Source of the DNA: Roseburia sp.
GTDB taxonomy: Bacteria > Bacillota > Clostridia > Lachnospirales > Lachnospiraceae
Assembly (NCBI GenBank): GCA_023664725.1
Contig: JAMPFA010000001.1
Span: 115,705-179,350, forward strand
Direction: 5' to 3'
Length of the DNA: 63,646 nt
Shown here: one piece after another, positions 63,149 to 63,646 of the stretch
Numbering within the stretch: position 1 is the stretch's first letter
Layout of the letters: each line of letters begins with the position of its first letter
Notes under the pieces: generated by a model
What the model was told of the DNA's origin: nothing
Seen by the model: the letters and a program-made list of their open reading frames with translations, nothing else
Database searches by the model: none
Made by a program: the position numbers and the translations under genes

Positions 63149-63541
63149 GTGGCTAATACAAAGTATTACGGAACAGGAAGAAGAAAATCATCCGTTGCCA
63201 GAGTATATTTAGTACCTGGAACAGGTAAAATTACAATCAATAAAAGAGATATCGACGAGTATTTGGGATTGGAGACATTGAAGGTTATCGTTCGTCAGCC
63301 ATTGGTTGCAACAGAGAATGTTGACAAGTTTGATGTTTTGGTAAATGTAAAAGGCGGCGGCTATACAGGCCAGGCTGGTGCCATCCGTCACGGTATCGCA
63401 AGAGCACTGCTTCAGGTGGATGCAGATTACAGACATATATTAAAGTCAAACGGTTATCTGACACGTGACCCGAGAATGAAGGAGAGAAAGAAATACGGTC
63501 TCAAGGCAGCTAGAAGGGCACCGCAGTTCTCGAAGAGATAA
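63149..63541 (+). CDS. rpsI: 30S ribosomal protein S9
   Basis: A 130-residue protein starting at GTG 63149 with AGGAGG upstream. [40 protein letters not shown] and the C-terminal [12 protein letters not shown] are diagnostic; the final basic tail reaches the P-site tRNA. The 3' end of rpsI is a known integration site for some integrative elements. Here the gene end is intact. A terminator follows at 63556. Confidence 0.99.
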   Translation: MANTKYYGTGRRKSSVARVYLVPGTGKITINKRDIDEYLGLETLKVIVRQPLVATENVDKFDVLVNVKGGGYTGQAGAIRHGIARALLQVDADYRHILKSNGYLTRDPRMKERKKYGLKAARRAPQFSKR

Positions 63542-63555
63542 TAAGCAACGATTCA

Positions 63556-63594
63556 AAAACCCTTGTAAACACTGGTTTGCAGGGGTTTTCTTTT
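63556..63594 (+). terminator. Terminator of rplM-rpsI
   Basis: AAAACCCTTGTAAAC (63556-63570) pairs with GTTTGCAGGGGTTTT (63575-63589) including two G-U pairs, loop ACTG, then CTTTT. Confidence 0.9.
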
Positions 63595-63646
63595 ACACAA
63601 TTTTGCCGATTTGGTGTTTATTTGGTGTTTTTTCATTCAAAATCTG
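63593..63646 (-). other. Open frame at the right edge, possible C-terminus of an integrase
   Basis: On the minus strand the last 54 bp read QILNEKTPNKHQIGKIV and stop at 63593, with no stop up to the edge. It is convergent with rpsI and overlaps its terminator. The TPNKHQ string resembles tails I associate with tyrosine recombinases of this family, but 17 residues are too few to be sure. If real, it would mark a mobile element beside rpsI. Confidence 0.22.

Overview
The window looks like the chromosome of a gut-type Firmicute of the family Lachnospiraceae (Clostridium cluster XIVa; a Blautia-, Hungatella- or Roseburia-like genome). This rests on strong AGGAGG ribosome binding sites, AT-rich TTGACA-N17-TATAAT promoters, the ecfA1-ecfA2-ecfT-truA block near rplM-rpsI, a TTG-started YjfB-type protein, Rpn/PD-(D/E)XK genes with EGRAEGR tails, TSCPD and DUF6171-type small proteins, and ABC sugar importers without their own ATPase. 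Genus cannot be fixed from the sequence alone.

Region 1 (1-6600) is an unstable accessory stretch. It holds a tandem, partly decayed family of unrecognised proteins (a tail at 3-65, a gutted copy at 1175-1269, an intact copy at 1509-2171), another unknown protein (267-1103), a full FtsX-type ABC permease followed by a doubly deleted paralogue, an array of short hairpins, and an Rpn-type nuclease. Region 2 (6600-13250) handles arabinose- and galactose-containing plant glycans: GH43, GH27 (minus strand), GH127 and a beta-helix lipoprotein. Region 3 (13300-17260) has a Phd antitoxin with a gutted PIN toxin, a YjfB-like protein, a cysteine-synthase-family enzyme, a DUF4422 protein and a decayed AAA-ATPase/PD-(D/E)XK gene. 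Region 4 (17300-24130) has a HelD-like helicase, a thiazole operon (a ThiS-ThiG fusion, ThiH and a TenI-like protein, with no thiF in view), a nuclease remnant and a MATE exporter.

Region 5 (24290-36860) is a surface-display cassette: a 3154-residue secreted protein with about 29 degenerate extracellular repeats and two FN3 domains, a class B sortase with an extra cytoplasmic domain, and an LRR protein ending in a TPKTG-type sorting signal. Region 6 (36890-46840) is an arabinan-use locus: a secreted GH43 endo-arabinanase, two GH51 arabinofuranosidases, a divergent ArsR-type regulator with a large C-terminal domain, and a binding protein plus two permeases. The expected flow is arabinan cut outside the cell, oligomers imported, and arabinose released by GH51. 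Near-identical 20-bp boxes lie just upstream of the endo-arabinanase and binding-protein promoters.

Region 7 (46840-63646) is mostly housekeeping: a TSCPD protein, a membrane acyltransferase, a Big_2/SGNH hydrolase, a DEDDh exonuclease, a VanW protein, a HypE-like protein, an Lrp regulator with an aminotransferase, TrmL, the ECF module, TruA, a GH3 hexosaminidase, a chemotaxis receptor and rplM-rpsI behind a structured leader. A short open frame at the right edge, convergent with rpsI, could be the end of an integrase. No rRNA, tRNA, CRISPR array or complete insertion sequence was seen.
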